A DNA stretch of 64,000 bases from CAYOHP01 sp964403795 [NCBI: uncultured bacterium] (GCA_964403795.1 CAYOHP010000015.1:1-64000); one strand, 5' to 3'. Positions 37,110 through 46,536 are shown, counted from the first letter of the stretch. Notes: a model not told the origin generated them from the letters alone. Program-made: numbers and translations.

Positions 37110-37445
37110 ATGCCGAGGACCGCGGGACAGACCTGTTCGCCCTCGCCGCGACAGAAGGCAAGGGCAGAGGTGCAGGCCAGCGACGAGGAGCTCGCCGAGC
37201 TCGCCAAGGCGCTCGGGCACCCGGCCCGGGTCGCCATCGTCCGCTACTTGGCCGGTCGCGATGGGTGCGTCTGCGGCGAGATCGTCGAGGTCCTCCCGCT
37301 CGCCCAGTCGACGGTCTCGCAACATCTCAAGGTGCTGAAGGAAGCCGGGATCATCCGCGGCGAAGTGGACGGTCCCCGGGTCTGTTACTGCCTCGAACGC
37401 GCGTCGCTGGACGCGCTGCGGGGCCTCCTGGAGGAATTGGCGTGA
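37110..37445 (+). CDS. arsR: ArsR-family metalloregulator
   Basis: A 111-residue winged-helix repressor. The recognition helix region reads [19 protein letters not shown], preceded by [16 protein letters not shown]. The cysteines in GCVCGEIVE (C53, C55) fit the arsenite-sensing ELCVCDL motif of classical ArsR; a further cysteine pair is near CYCLE. Arsenite binding should release it from the operator upstream. ATG 37110 is preferred because GGGAGG stands ten bases before it; ATG 37089 is in frame but lacks a ribosome site. Its stop overlaps the GTG of acr3. Confidence 0.93.
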   Translation: MPRTAGQTCSPSPRQKARAEVQASDEELAELAKALGHPARVAIVRYLAGRDGCVCGEIVEVLPLAQSTVSQHLKVLKEAGIIRGEVDGPRVCYCLERASLDALRGLLEELA

Positions 37446-38530
37446 GCGACGACGCGAGAACCGGTTGCGGCACCGGGAAGCTCTCCTTCCTGGATCGCTA
37501 CCTGACGGTGTGGATCTTCCTCGCCATGGCGGTAGGGGTGGGCCTGGGAAACGCGGTCCCGGCCTTCAGCAAGACCCTCGAAGCCATGAGCATCGGGGCC
37601 ACCTCGATCCCCATCGCCCTCGGTCTCATCCTGATGATGTACCCGCCGCTCGCCAAGGTCCGCTACGAGGAGATGGGCCGGGTGTTCCGGGATCCCCGGG
37701 TGCTCGCCCTCTCGCTGGTCCAGAACTGGGTGGTGGGACCGGTGCTGATGTTCGTACTGGCGGTGGCCTTCCTCCGGGACCGACCCGAGTACATGGTCGG
37801 CCTCATCATGATCGGGCTGGCCCGCTGCATCGCCATGGTGATCGTGTGGAACGATCTGGCCGGGGGCGACCGGGAGTACTGCGCCGGGTTGGTGGCCTTC
37901 AACTCGGTCTTCCAGATCCTGTTCTTCTCGGTCTATGCCTGGTTCTTCGTGACCTGGCTGCCGGCAGCCCTCGGCCTCTCGGGGGCCGTGGTCTCGATCA
38001 CCATCGGCGAGATCGCCCAGAGCGTGGCGATCTACCTGGGGATCCCCTTCGCCGCCGGCTTCCTGACCCGCTACGGCTTGGTCAATGCCCGGGGCCGGGA
38101 CTGGTACGAGGCGGAGTTCGTCCCCCGCATCGGGCCCCTGACCCTGGTGGCGCTGCTCTTCACCATCGTGGTCATGTTCTCGCTGAAGGGCGAGGCCATC
38201 GTCTCCCTTCCCTCCGACGTGGTGCGGGTGGCCATCCCCCTCCTCGCCTACTTCGTCGCCATGTTCCTGGTCTCGTTCGCCATGGCGAAGATGGCAGGGG
38301 CCGCCTACGGACCCTCCGCCACCCTCTCCTTCACGGCCGCCTCGAACAACTTCGAGCTGGCGATCGCGGTGGCGGTGGCTACCTTCGGCATCCACCACGG
38401 CGCCGCCTTCGCGGCCGTGATCGGGCCGCTGGTGGAGGTCCCCGTCCTGATCGGGTCGGTCAATGTCTCGCTCTGGATCAAGGGTCGCTGGTACCCGGAG
38501 GCGGGAACAGGGGCGGGCACCTGCCCATGA
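37442..38530 (+). CDS. acr3: arsenite efflux permease, ACR3 family
   Basis: A 362-residue ten-helix membrane protein that exports arsenite. Features of Acr3 include [19 protein letters not shown] at the front, the conserved cysteine in [16 protein letters not shown] (C129), and [17 protein letters not shown] in helix 9. GTG 37442 overlaps the arsR stop by four bases (GTGA), so expression is coupled to the repressor. With arsC it completes arsenate detoxification. Confidence 0.96.
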   Translation: MSDDARTGCGTGKLSFLDRYLTVWIFLAMAVGVGLGNAVPAFSKTLEAMSIGATSIPIALGLILMMYPPLAKVRYEEMGRVFRDPRVLALSLVQNWVVGPVLMFVLAVAFLRDRPEYMVGLIMIGLARCIAMVIVWNDLAGGDREYCAGLVAFNSVFQILFFSVYAWFFVTWLPAALGLSGAVVSITIGEIAQSVAIYLGIPFAAGFLTRYGLVNARGRDWYEAEFVPRIGPLTLVALLFTIVVMFSLKGEAIVSLPSDVVRVAIPLLAYFVAMFLVSFAMAKMAGAAYGPSATLSFTAASNNFELAIAVAVATFGIHHGAAFAAVIGPLVEVPVLIGSVNVSLWIKGRWYPEAGTGAGTCP

Positions 38531-38540
38531 GGAGGCCGTC

Positions 38541-39854
38541 GTGGACGGACGGAACTCGAGTCCCCTCCGGGACTTGATGATCCTGGTCGTCGGCTTCGCC
38601 CTGGTCTGGTGGTTGCCGGTCGGGGAGCCGCGATTCGACCGCAGCGTGCTGGAAGCGTTGCACCTGGCCCGCTGGTACGCCCGGGAACACGTGCTCCTCT
38701 GCCTGGTGCCGGCCTTCTTCATCGCCGGGGCGGTCGGGACCTTCCTGACCCGGGGCTCGGTGATGCGCTACCTGGGAGCGCGGGCGCCGCGGGGCGTGGC
38801 CTACCTGGTGGCGTCGGCCTCGGGGACGATCCTTGCCGTCTGCTCCTGCACCGTGCTCCCGCTCTTCGCCGGGATCCATCGGATGGGAGCCGGACTCGGT
38901 CCGGCCTGCTCCTTCCTCTACTCGGGTCCCGCCATCAACGTGCTGGCGATCGTGCTCACCGCCCAGGTCCTGGGATGGAAGCTCGGCCTGGCACGGACCG
39001 CCGGGGCGATCGGCTTCGCCCTGGTGCTGGGCCTGAGCATGGAGTGGCTCTTCCCCGAAGAGGTCGACGCCTCGTCCCGACCCGCGGAACTCCCGACCGG
39101 GGACGAGGCGGAGCGTCCCCTGGGGCGGGCCGCCTCCCAGCTCGCCCTGCTGATGGCGATCCTGGTCTTCGCCAACTGGGCCGACCCCGGTTCGGCCTCG
39201 GGCTTCTTCGCTGCGGTCTACCGGGTGAAGTGGCCGATCGTGGGAGTCGCGGGTCTCCTCCTGGCCCTGCTCCTGGGAACGAGGTTCTCGGTCTCACCGG
39301 GCTGGCTCGCAGCCACGGTGATGGGCTCGGCGGTCGCCGCCACCGGCCGGGGCCCGACCTTCGGGTTCCTGGTGGCGGTCGCGGGACTCGCCCTGGCGCT
39401 CTCCCGGAGCGGGGACGAGGCGAGGGAGTGGCTCCGCCAGACCTGGGAGTTCGCGCTTGAGATCCTGCCCCTGCTCTTCGGAGGAGTGTTGATGGCAGGC
39501 TTCCTGCTCGGCCGTCCGGGGGGCGAGGGGATGATCCCCTCGGCCTGGGTGACCGGCTCGGTGGGGGGAGAAGGGCTCCTCGCCAACGCGGTGGCGGCGT
39601 TCGCCGGGTCTCTCATGTACTTCGCCACCCTGACCGAGGTGCCGATCCTCCAGGGGCTCCTCGCCAACGGGATGGGACAGGGGCCGGCCCTGGCCCTGCT
39701 CCTGGCCGGCCCGGCGGTTTCGCTCCCCAACCTGCTGGTGATCCGGAGCGTGCTCGGGACCCGGAGGACGCTCTGGTTCCTGGTCATGGTGGTGGTCCTG
39801 GCGACCGCCGCCGGCTGGATCTACGGGAACGTGGTGCTCGGGAACGGAAGGTGA
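38541..39854 (+). CDS. ArsP/YraQ-type permease (DUF318)
   Basis: A 437-residue integral membrane protein with about ten helices in two repeats. AVCSCTVLPLFAGIHRMGAG holds the CSC motif (C101, C103) typical of the DUF318 permease family, and FLYSGPAINVLAIVLT follows. Some family members (ArsP) export trivalent organoarsenicals such as methylarsenite, which would match the arsM gene two positions downstream. GTG 38541 is five bases after AGGAGG. Family is clear; the substrate is inferred from the arsenic context. Confidence 0.87.
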   Translation: MDGRNSSPLRDLMILVVGFALVWWLPVGEPRFDRSVLEALHLARWYAREHVLLCLVPAFFIAGAVGTFLTRGSVMRYLGARAPRGVAYLVASASGTILAVCSCTVLPLFAGIHRMGAGLGPACSFLYSGPAINVLAIVLTAQVLGWKLGLARTAGAIGFALVLGLSMEWLFPEEVDASSRPAELPTGDEAERPLGRAASQLALLMAILVFANWADPGSASGFFAAVYRVKWPIVGVAGLLLALLLGTRFSVSPGWLAATVMGSAVAATGRGPTFGFLVAVAGLALALSRSGDEAREWLRQTWEFALEILPLLFGGVLMAGFLLGRPGGEGMIPSAWVTGSVGGEGLLANAVAAFAGSLMYFATLTEVPILQGLLANGMGQGPALALLLAGPAVSLPNLLVIRSVLGTRRTLWFLVMVVVLATAAGWIYGNVVLGNGR

Positions 39855-39863
39855 GGTTCGGCC

Positions 39864-40109
39864 ATGACGGTGAAACTGCAGATCCTGGGGACCGGGTGCG
39901 CCAAGTGCAAGGCGCTCCAGGCGAACACCGAGGCCGCGGCCGCTCGCCGCGGGATCGCCTACCAGCTCGAGAAGGTGACGACCGTCGATGCCATCGTGGC
40001 CATGGGAGTGATGGCGACGCCCGCCCTGGCGATCGACGGCAAGGTGAAGGTGCAAGGCCGGGTGGCGACTCCCGAGGAGATCGAGAGACTCCTTCCCGCC
40101 GCGACGTAG
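39864..40109 (+). CDS. small thioredoxin-family protein (redox-active disulfide protein type)
   Basis: An 81-residue thioredoxin-fold protein. MTVKLQILGTGCAKCKALQ carries the CxxC site (C12, C15), and MATPALAIDGKVKVQGR supplies the cis-proline. This short family is regularly found directly after DUF318 permeases in arsenic loci. It may reduce ArsC or hand thiol-bound arsenic to the permease. It lies nine bases after the permease gene. Confidence 0.9.
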   Translation: MTVKLQILGTGCAKCKALQANTEAAAARRGIAYQLEKVTTVDAIVAMGVMATPALAIDGKVKVQGRVATPEEIERLLPAAT

Positions 40110-40166
40110 CCCGCCTCTTGCGTCCTTCGGCGCCGCGCCCCGTCCGCATGATCGAGGAGGTCCACC

Positions 40167-40991
40167 ATGGGTGGTCATGAGGACGAGGTCCGCAGGGTCG
40201 TGAGGGAACACTACGGGAAGGTGGCGAAGGGCGGCGCCGGGTGCGCTCCGGCCTGCTGCGGGGCGATCCCGGCCCCGGAGCCCGGGCGGCTCGGGTACAG
40301 CCCCGAGGAGGCGGCGGCGGTGCCCGAGGGCACCGATCTCGGTCTCGGCTGCGGGAATCCCTCCGCCCTCGCCGGGCTCGCGCCCGGTGACCGGGTGCTC
40401 GACCTGGGGAGTGGTCCCGGGTTCGATGCCCTGCTGGCAGCGCAGGCGGTCGGTCCGAAGGGTCGCGTGGTCGGTGTGGACATGACCCCGGCGATGATCG
40501 AGCGTTCCCGGGAGAACGCCGCCAGGGCGGGTCTCGCCAACGTCGAGTTCCGGCTGGGCGAGATCGAACACCTGCCCGTGGCCGATGCCGGCTTCGATGT
40601 GGTGCTCTCGAACTGCGTGGTGAACCTCTCGCCCGACAAGCGGGCCGTGTACCGGGAGGCCTTCCGGGCGCTCCGTCCGGGAGGACGCCTGGCGATCTCC
40701 GACACCCTGGCGCTGGCCCCGCTGCCCGAGCACCTCCGAGAACCGGTCGAGGCGTGGACGGGCTGCGTGGCAGGGGCCATGCGGGCCGACGAACTCGTCG
40801 CCCTGCTCCGCGAGGTCGGCTTCGAGGAGGTCACGGTCGAAGTCTCGGAGGCGAGTCGCCGGATCGTGGCGGCCTGGCTGCCGGGGAGCGGGATCGAGGA
40901 CTACCTGGGGGCGGCGTCGATCACGGCCCGTCGGCCCGGGGTGGAGGCCTGCTGCCAGCCTTCGTGCTGCACCGGGGAGGGAGCGACGTGA
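40167..40991 (+). CDS. arsM: arsenite S-adenosylmethionine methyltransferase
   Basis: A 274-residue class I methyltransferase that methylates arsenite. AdoMet motif I is VLDLGSGPGFDALLAAQ (about 77-93). Cysteines needed for As(III) binding are at LGCGNP (C62), SNCVVNLSP (C150) and TGCVAGA (C200), the three conserved positions of ArsM. The ACCGAIP region (C30, C31) and a Cys-rich tail (ACCQPSCC) add extra thiols. GAGGAGG precedes ATG 40167. Its stop overlaps the GTG of the sigma-factor gene. Confidence 0.95.
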   Translation: MGGHEDEVRRVVREHYGKVAKGGAGCAPACCGAIPAPEPGRLGYSPEEAAAVPEGTDLGLGCGNPSALAGLAPGDRVLDLGSGPGFDALLAAQAVGPKGRVVGVDMTPAMIERSRENAARAGLANVEFRLGEIEHLPVADAGFDVVLSNCVVNLSPDKRAVYREAFRALRPGGRLAISDTLALAPLPEHLREPVEAWTGCVAGAMRADELVALLREVGFEEVTVEVSEASRRIVAAWLPGSGIEDYLGAASITARRPGVEACCQPSCCTGEGAT

Positions 40992-41632
40992 ACGGGACGG
41001 GACTCCCGACCACCGACTGGCCGGGCCTGGTCGAGCGCCTGCGACCGTTCGTGGCTAGGCGGATCCGGGACCAGGGCGACGCCGAGGATGTGCTCCAGGA
41101 AGCCCTCGCCCGGATCCACCGGGGGCTCCCCGGGATCTCCGATCCGGGTCGCTTCGAGGCCTGGACATGGAGGATCGCCCGCAACGCGATCGTCGACCAC
41201 CATCGCCTGCGGGGGTCCCGGGCGGTGCCGGTCCCGGAGCCGGGAGTCGATCTGCCGGCACCGGTGGTGGAGGAGGACGACGATCAGGTGGCGCGGGCGC
41301 TGGCCCGCTTCCTGCCCCTCTTCGTGGCGCTCCTCCCCGAAACCTACCGGGAGGCGGTCCTGCTCGTCGAGCTCCAGGGGCTCACCCACAGGGAAGCCGC
41401 GGGACGTCTCGGCATCTCGGTTTCGGGCGTGAAGTCGAGGGTGCAGCGGGGCCGGCGACGGTTGCGGGAGATGCTGGAAGCCTGCTGCGAACTGGCGAAG
41501 GATGCTCGCGGCAAGGTTACCGACTGCCGGGTGCGACCGGAGACCCTGGAGCGGCCCGAGGGGTGCTGTCCGGGGACCCTCAACCTGGCTGGACCGGCGT
41601 CGTGCGACGCGTCCACCGGGGGGAAGCGGTAG
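40988..41632 (+). CDS. RNA polymerase sigma-70 family factor (SigZ-like), arsenic island
   Basis: A 214-residue ECF-type sigma factor. Region 2 shows DAEDVLQEALARIHRGLP and FEAWTWRIARNAIVDHHR; region 4 shows LPETYREAVLLVELQGLTHREAAGRLG, then SGVKSRVQRGRRRLREML. The tail continues with a Cys-containing stretch (EACCELAKD, PEGCCPG, ASCDAS), which resembles the SigZ group. GTG 40988 overlaps arsM by four bases, so it is made with the arsenic genes. It may spread the arsenite response to other promoters; cysteines in the tail could sense metalloid. That role is inference. Confidence 0.9.
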   Translation: MNGTGLPTTDWPGLVERLRPFVARRIRDQGDAEDVLQEALARIHRGLPGISDPGRFEAWTWRIARNAIVDHHRLRGSRAVPVPEPGVDLPAPVVEEDDDQVARALARFLPLFVALLPETYREAVLLVELQGLTHREAAGRLGISVSGVKSRVQRGRRRLREMLEACCELAKDARGKVTDCRVRPETLERPEGCCPGTLNLAGPASCDASTGGKR

Positions 41633-41648
41633 GCCTCGGCGTGGGATC

Positions 41649-41665
41649 CGGCGATCGGATCGCCG
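41649..41665. terminator. hairpin between the arsenic operon and the gltS operon ends
   Basis: CGGCGA (41649-41654) and TCGCCG (41660-41665) pair around a 5-base loop. It lies in the 43-base gap between two convergent stop codons. The stem is short and there is no T-tract. Confidence 0.45.
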
Positions 41666-41675
41666 AGCGCGTGCC

Positions 41676-42761
41676 TCACTGCCGCCGCTGGCGGCGCAGC
41701 GACTGGAGGCGGGCGGCGGCGGCCTCGTCGCTCCGGCCCAGGGAAGTGAGCAGGCCGGCGATCAGGTCCCAGGTGTCGGCCAGGATCGGGTGGTTCGGAC
41801 CGAGCACCTGGGCCTGGAGGGTTGCCACCTCGCGGTAGGCTTCGACCGCGCCTTCCCGGTCGCCGGCGGCGGCGAGGGTCCGGGCCAGGTCGCCGAGTGC
41901 GGTGCCCAGGCGCTGGGGGTCGACCGGTTCAAGGCGGGCTGACGCCACCCGGCTCCGCTGGAGGGTCACGGCCTCGGTAAGACCGCCGGTGTGCTCCAGG
42001 CAGCCGGCCAGGCGTCCCTCGAGCAGTCGAACCAGGGGATGGCCGGGCTCCTTGGTCTTCCGGGCGATCGCCAGCGCGCCCCGGTAGTCGGCTCCTGCCT
42101 CGGCGTAGCGGGCCAGGGCGCGCAGGCTCTCGCCCCGGGCGTAGAGGGTCGATCCGAGGCTCTCCGAGGTTCCCTCCGGATCGGGACCGAGCAGGCGCAG
42201 CACCTCGGTGAAGCTGGCGATGGCGGCGGGGTGTTCGGCGAAGGCCTGGGCTACCGCGCCCATGCGGGTGACCAGGGGGACCATGCGGGGATGATCGGCT
42301 CCCAGGGTCTCCACCCGGATGGTGGCGGCCCGGTCGAGGTCGCGGCGGGCCGACGCCAGGTCACCCCGGTAGAGCCAGAGGAGCGAGCGGGCCTCGCACA
42401 GGGTCGCCTCGGCCCCGCTCCCGAGGTGTTGCTGGCCCAGGGTGGCGGCGGCTTCGTCGAGCAGGGCTTTGGCTCCGGCAGTGCGCTCGGGAGTGGAACG
42501 CAGCAGTTCCGTCTCGGCCAGCAGGGCCAGGGCCTCGGCCTCGCCGGACTCGTCCCCGGATTCGAGGGCAGCCTGCTGGGCCCGGCGCAGGGTGGCCTCG
42601 GCCGCCTCGAAACGGCCGGCCTGGAGGTGGGAACGCGCCAGCAGGAGCTGGGCCTCGACCCGGGCCGGAGGGGCGGCGTGGACCGGGAGGAGCGTCGGGG
42701 CGAGGAGGGTCGCCAGGATCGCCGGGCCAGCGAGGCTAACGGGACGTCTCTGTGAAGGCAT
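41676..42761 (-). CDS. secreted tetratricopeptide-repeat protein
   Basis: A 361-residue protein with a signal peptide (about 1-29, ending PVHAA) and TPR helices throughout, for example ARSHLQAGRFEAAEATLRRA, RGDLASARRDLDRAATI and AAGDREGAVEAYREVATL. It resembles the TPR domains of the kinesin-light-chain type (repeat of about 42 residues with LG.DHP), seen in TLGADHPRMVPL and VLGPNHPILADT. It is the last gene of the gltS-led operon, and its ATG lies 26 bases inside the end of the previous gene. No enzymatic domain. Confidence 0.85.
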   Translation of the reverse strand: MPSQRRPVSLAGPAILATLLAPTLLPVHAAPPARVEAQLLLARSHLQAGRFEAAEATLRRAQQAALESGDESGEAEALALLAETELLRSTPERTAGAKALLDEAAATLGQQHLGSGAEATLCEARSLLWLYRGDLASARRDLDRAATIRVETLGADHPRMVPLVTRMGAVAQAFAEHPAAIASFTEVLRLLGPDPEGTSESLGSTLYARGESLRALARYAEAGADYRGALAIARKTKEPGHPLVRLLEGRLAGCLEHTGGLTEAVTLQRSRVASARLEPVDPQRLGTALGDLARTLAAAGDREGAVEAYREVATLQAQVLGPNHPILADTWDLIAGLLTSLGRSDEAAAARLQSLRRQRRQ

Positions 42762-43638
42762 GCTCGAAGGCCCGGGAGAGGCTGGCGGTCCGGTGGTCCT
42801 GGAGGTAGTCGCGGGCCTCGTTGCCGATCTTGTTGCCCCGCACCTGGTCCGGCGGCTTGTAGTTGGGGGCCGTGGACCAGCGGTCGCTGCCCCGGTCGAT
42901 GCGGTCGCCGTTCAAGGTGAAGATGCCGCCGATCACGGTCTGGGCGCCTTCGATGCGGCCGGCCCATACCTGGAGCGAGTCGCCCCAGCCGGTGTTGACG
43001 TTGCCCATGAGGGTGCCGGCGATCTCGCCGTCCCGCATCACCAGGGCCGCGATCCCGGCATAGGCGTGGGCGATGTCGACCTTCTCGCCGGCGGCGTCGG
43101 TGATGTACTTGGGGCCGCGGCTGTGGAAGATGTCGATCTTCTCCCAGTCCTGGTTCTCGCTGCCGTTGCGGAAGAGCGAGATGCCCATGACCACGGTGTT
43201 GCGGTCGTCGTGGGCGGGGCCGCCGGGGCCGTACTGCGAGTCGTGGAGCTTGGTCGAGACGAGTGCCCAGGCCTGGGCGGGGAGGTCCTCGCGGGCGGTG
43301 GCGGCCTGGGCCGCGGCGATCGCGGTCCGGTTCGGGGCGTGGGCCTCGACGGCCCGGATGTAGGCCATGAATTCCGCCTGGGTCAGGGTCTCGCCGGCCC
43401 TCAGTTTGGCCAAGATGGCTTCGATGCCGGGGATCTCGATCCGGGGCGCCACCGGCGGCAGGGTCTGGGGCACGGTCTGGCGCCGGGGAACCAGTGGTTG
43501 CGGCCCGGAGCCCTGGCCCATGAGGTTCGGGTCACCCTGCGCCAGGGCCGGAGACGCGGCGGCGGAGAGAGAGGCCAGCAGGGCAAGGGCGACCCCGTGT
43601 CGGACACGCCCGGGGATCGGGACGCGGGACGACGACAT
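42736..43638 (-). CDS. secreted protein, unknown
   Basis: A 300-residue protein with a signal peptide (about 1-34, ending ASPALAQ). GGGAGG stands nine bases before ATG 43638. The mature part has a helical segment (about 68-105) and a region with FHSRGPKYITDAAGEKVDIAHAY and MGNVNTGWGDSLQVWAG. It is not recognised; no metal site or known catalytic motif is evident. It lies 20 bases after the TAXI lipoprotein gene and overlaps the TPR gene by 26 bases. Confidence 0.7.
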   Translation of the reverse strand: MSSSRVPIPGRVRHGVALALLASLSAAASPALAQGDPNLMGQGSGPQPLVPRRQTVPQTLPPVAPRIEIPGIEAILAKLRAGETLTQAEFMAYIRAVEAHAPNRTAIAAAQAATAREDLPAQAWALVSTKLHDSQYGPGGPAHDDRNTVVMGISLFRNGSENQDWEKIDIFHSRGPKYITDAAGEKVDIAHAYAGIAALVMRDGEIAGTLMGNVNTGWGDSLQVWAGRIEGAQTVIGGIFTLNGDRIDRGSDRWSTAPNYKPPDQVRGNKIGNEARDYLQDHRTASLSRAFEHAFTETSR

Positions 43639-43658
43639 GCGGGAGCCTCCCGGATCCA

Positions 43659-45212
43659 CTACGGGGCCGAGGTCGAGGGGGTTGCAGGAGCGGCCCGCCT
43701 CCAGGCCTCGGCCGCGGGATGGAGCGGGATCGGGAGCGGGATCGTCGCCGAGCGTCGGGTGACCAGGCCCCCGGTCGCGGCCGGGGAGTCGCCCTCGAAG
43801 AGCAGCGAGAGCATGGCTTCGACCCGGGCCGCGGGGACCTCGGAATGGGTGACCAGCATGGCCATGACCCCGAGGGTGGGGAGTTCCTCGTCCTGGCCCA
43901 GGTAGGTCCCCGACGGGATGGTGATCGGGAGGTGGCCGCTGGCTCCCGGGCCGAGGCGGCCGGCGGTCTCCGGCGGGATCGGCACGAGGCGGACCGGGGT
44001 CCGGACCGAGAACTCCTCGAGCGGGCGGGCCGGGTAGGCCATGGTGAGGCTGACGGCGTCGACCTTGCCGGCCGCCAGCTGGCGGAACGAGTCGTCGAGG
44101 TCGGGGGACTCGACCAGGGTCACACCGCCGGGACCACCGAGACCGGTGGCCTCCAGGATCTGCTGCGCGTTCAAGCGGCTCCCGGATCCCACCGGTCCGG
44201 CCGAGAGACGGCGGCCAGCCAGGTCGGCGACGGTACGGATCGGTGAGTCGGCCTTCACCACGATCTGGACCGCCTCGGGGAAGAGAGCGGTCACGCCCCG
44301 CAGCTCGCGGTGGGGGGCGAGGCTCTCGAAGATCCACGAGCCCCGCCAGGCCATGGCCACGACGTCGCTCTGGGCCAGGGCGAAGTCGGCCTGGCGAGTT
44401 CCCACCAGCCTGCAGCTCTCGACGCTGCCCCGGCTCTCGTGGGTGCCGAGCGGAAGCGAGCGGGTCTCGGCGGTGCGGGCCAGCTCGACGCCGAGGGCCG
44501 CGTAGGCCCCGGTGGGACTCCCGGTGAGCAGCGAGGACGTACCCTCGAGGGCGTCGCGGTCGAGCGCGATGTCCCGGAGGGCGGCGACCAATCGGGTCTC
44601 GACCAGACCCACCAGGTCCTTGCGCCCCTGGTTGGCCCACTGGCGCAGATCGCGGTCCAGGTGGCGGAGCCGCCGCTCGAGCGGAGTCTCGTCGCGGGCC
44701 GCGATCACCTCGGCCTTGACCGGTTCGGGGGCCGGGGCCGGCCGGGTCAGCGGGACCCAGCCTCCGGCCTCGGGTCGATAGGCGCTGGTGCCGAAGACCT
44801 TGAGCTCCTCGCCGGCCCGGTTGCCGTCGGGTCGGATGCCGGAGATCCCCTGGGGGCCGGCCCCCAGCAGGGCGGCCAGCGAGCCGGCGTTGCGTTTGTC
44901 CCAGCTCGAGAGCCCCAGGTCACGGGCGATCCGGAGACGGGCCCGGAAGTAGACCAGCAGGCGGTCCTCGCCCTCGTCGGAGCGGTAGGGCTGGCTTCCG
45001 TCCCGCTCCAGGCCCACGACCTCGAAGAGCCCCGGCTCGAAGCCGGCGTCGAGGCGCGCCTGGACCTCCCGGCGTAGTGCCTCGGCATCGGGGCCGGGGC
45101 GACAGCCGGCGAGGGGCAGGGCGAGGAGGGCGAGGAGGGTCGTGGCGAGGGGTCGGCGCCGGGCGATCCTGGTGCCGCCGGAGCCTGGGATGCCGGTGCG
45201 GAGGGCCGTCAT
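43659..45212 (-). CDS. TAXI-family solute-binding lipoprotein
   Basis: A 517-residue lipoprotein. The lipobox LPLAGC gives lipidated C37. Residues about 40-210 form an extra N-terminal region with no recognised domain. From about residue 215 a TAXI (TRAP-associated extracytoplasmic) domain follows: LLTGSPTGAYAALGVELAR, the next strand with HESRGSVESCRLVGTRQADFALAQSD, and a hinge region with VADLAGRRLSAGPVGSGSRL. TAXI proteins usually deliver C4-dicarboxylates, glutamate or related acids to TRAP permeases. No TRAP permease is present here; the ATG overlaps the gltS stop by four bases, pointing to GltS as partner. Confidence 0.85.
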   Translation of the reverse strand: MTALRTGIPGSGGTRIARRRPLATTLLALLALPLAGCRPGPDAEALRREVQARLDAGFEPGLFEVVGLERDGSQPYRSDEGEDRLLVYFRARLRIARDLGLSSWDKRNAGSLAALLGAGPQGISGIRPDGNRAGEELKVFGTSAYRPEAGGWVPLTRPAPAPEPVKAEVIAARDETPLERRLRHLDRDLRQWANQGRKDLVGLVETRLVAALRDIALDRDALEGTSSLLTGSPTGAYAALGVELARTAETRSLPLGTHESRGSVESCRLVGTRQADFALAQSDVVAMAWRGSWIFESLAPHRELRGVTALFPEAVQIVVKADSPIRTVADLAGRRLSAGPVGSGSRLNAQQILEATGLGGPGGVTLVESPDLDDSFRQLAAGKVDAVSLTMAYPARPLEEFSVRTPVRLVPIPPETAGRLGPGASGHLPITIPSGTYLGQDEELPTLGVMAMLVTHSEVPAARVEAMLSLLFEGDSPAATGGLVTRRSATIPLPIPLHPAAEAWRRAAPATPSTSAP

Positions 45213-46441
45213 GGGTGGAACCCCGGCAGGCTCAGGAACGCCTGGATCACCATGGCGTTGACGATGTCGATGAAGAATGCGCCGACCATGCTGACCACCA
45301 GGAAGGCGCGGGGCGAAGGGCCGAACCGCGAGGTCACGGCCTCCATGTTGGCCACGGCCGTGGGCGTGGCCCCGAGCCCGAAGCCGCAGTGGCCACCGGC
45401 CATGATGGCGGCGTCGTAGTCGGCGCCCATGAAGCGGAAGGTCACCAGCGCCGCGAACGCAGCCATCGCCGCCGTCTGGGTGCAGAGGACCGCGAGCATC
45501 GGCCCGGCAAGGCTGGCGAGTTCCCAGAGCCGGAGCGACATGAGCGACATGCAGAGGAAGAGCGAGAGGCCGAGCGTGCCGAGCAGGTCGATGCACTGCC
45601 GGTTCAGACGCCAGCGTCCTGTGGCTTCTGCGAGATTGGTGACCGCCACTCCGACCAGCAGCGAGAGCAGGAAGACGGGGAGGGGGATTCCCATCCCGGC
45701 CAGGACGCCGCGCAGCGCGCCTCCCGTCGAGATGCAGAGGCAGATCACGAACAGGGTCCGCAGCACCTCGAGCGGGGTCACCGTGTCGGGATCCTCGGGA
45801 TCGAAGGTGACCGCGGCGTCGGGGTCGGTGGAGGCGGCCTGGGGATCGGCGGGAGGCGCCTCCTCGGGCGAGAGCCGGTGGCGCTCGATCAGGAAGCGGG
45901 CCACCGGGCCGCCGATCAGGCCACCCAGGACCAGGCCGAAGGTGGCGGCCGCCATGGCGAGTTCCATGGCGCCCCGTAGATTGCGGGTGCGGGCGAAGAC
46001 TTCGGCCCACACCGCCCCGGTGCCGTGCCCTCCCGAGAGGGTGATCGACCCGGCGAGCAGCCCGCAGGCCGGGTGCAGGTCGACGGCCCAGGCCGCCAGC
46101 ACCCCGACCGTGTTCTGGACCACCAGGAAGACCGAAGAGATCGCCAGGAAGGACACGACCTGCGGCCCGCCACGCTTGAGCATCTTGAGGCTGGCGCCCA
46201 GGCCGACGCTGGTGAAGAACGTGAGCATCATCGGGTTCCTGAGGCTCATGTCGAAGTGCAGCTCGAGCCCGCCGCCGAGGTGGGCCAGGGTCGTCAGGCC
46301 CGCGAAGGCCAGGCCGCCGACCACCGGCTCCGGGAGGTTGTGCTCGCGCAGGAACCCGATCCGGGCGTTCAGGCCGTAGCCCAGGAACAGGACCACGGTC
46401 GAGAGTCCGATGGTCTGGATGAGGTCCAGCTGGAAGGTCAC
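45209..46441 (-). CDS. gltS: sodium/glutamate symporter
   Basis: A 410-residue membrane protein of the GltS family (about 400 residues is usual). Characteristic segments are SITLSGGHGTGAVWAEVF in the first half and AAIMAGGHCGFGLGATPTAVANM in the second, the paired re-entrant motifs of the inverted repeat. It imports glutamate with sodium. A soluble, acidic loop of about 35 residues (DPQAASTDPDAAVTFDPEDP) joins the halves. The start is GTG 46441; an ATG nearby is out of frame. It leads an operon with the TAXI lipoprotein, an unknown secreted protein and a TPR protein. Confidence 0.94.
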   Translation of the reverse strand: MTFQLDLIQTIGLSTVVLFLGYGLNARIGFLREHNLPEPVVGGLAFAGLTTLAHLGGGLELHFDMSLRNPMMLTFFTSVGLGASLKMLKRGGPQVVSFLAISSVFLVVQNTVGVLAAWAVDLHPACGLLAGSITLSGGHGTGAVWAEVFARTRNLRGAMELAMAAATFGLVLGGLIGGPVARFLIERHRLSPEEAPPADPQAASTDPDAAVTFDPEDPDTVTPLEVLRTLFVICLCISTGGALRGVLAGMGIPLPVFLLSLLVGVAVTNLAEATGRWRLNRQCIDLLGTLGLSLFLCMSLMSLRLWELASLAGPMLAVLCTQTAAMAAFAALVTFRFMGADYDAAIMAGGHCGFGLGATPTAVANMEAVTSRFGPSPRAFLVVSMVGAFFIDIVNAMVIQAFLSLPGFHP

Positions 46442-46536
46442 CGCGGGACCATCGTAACGGATGGGGGACGGCAGGACACGCTCCTGGGGAAGGCGGGGAG
46501 CGGTCGCCCAGGTCGGGTCGTGATAGCCTCGTCGGC

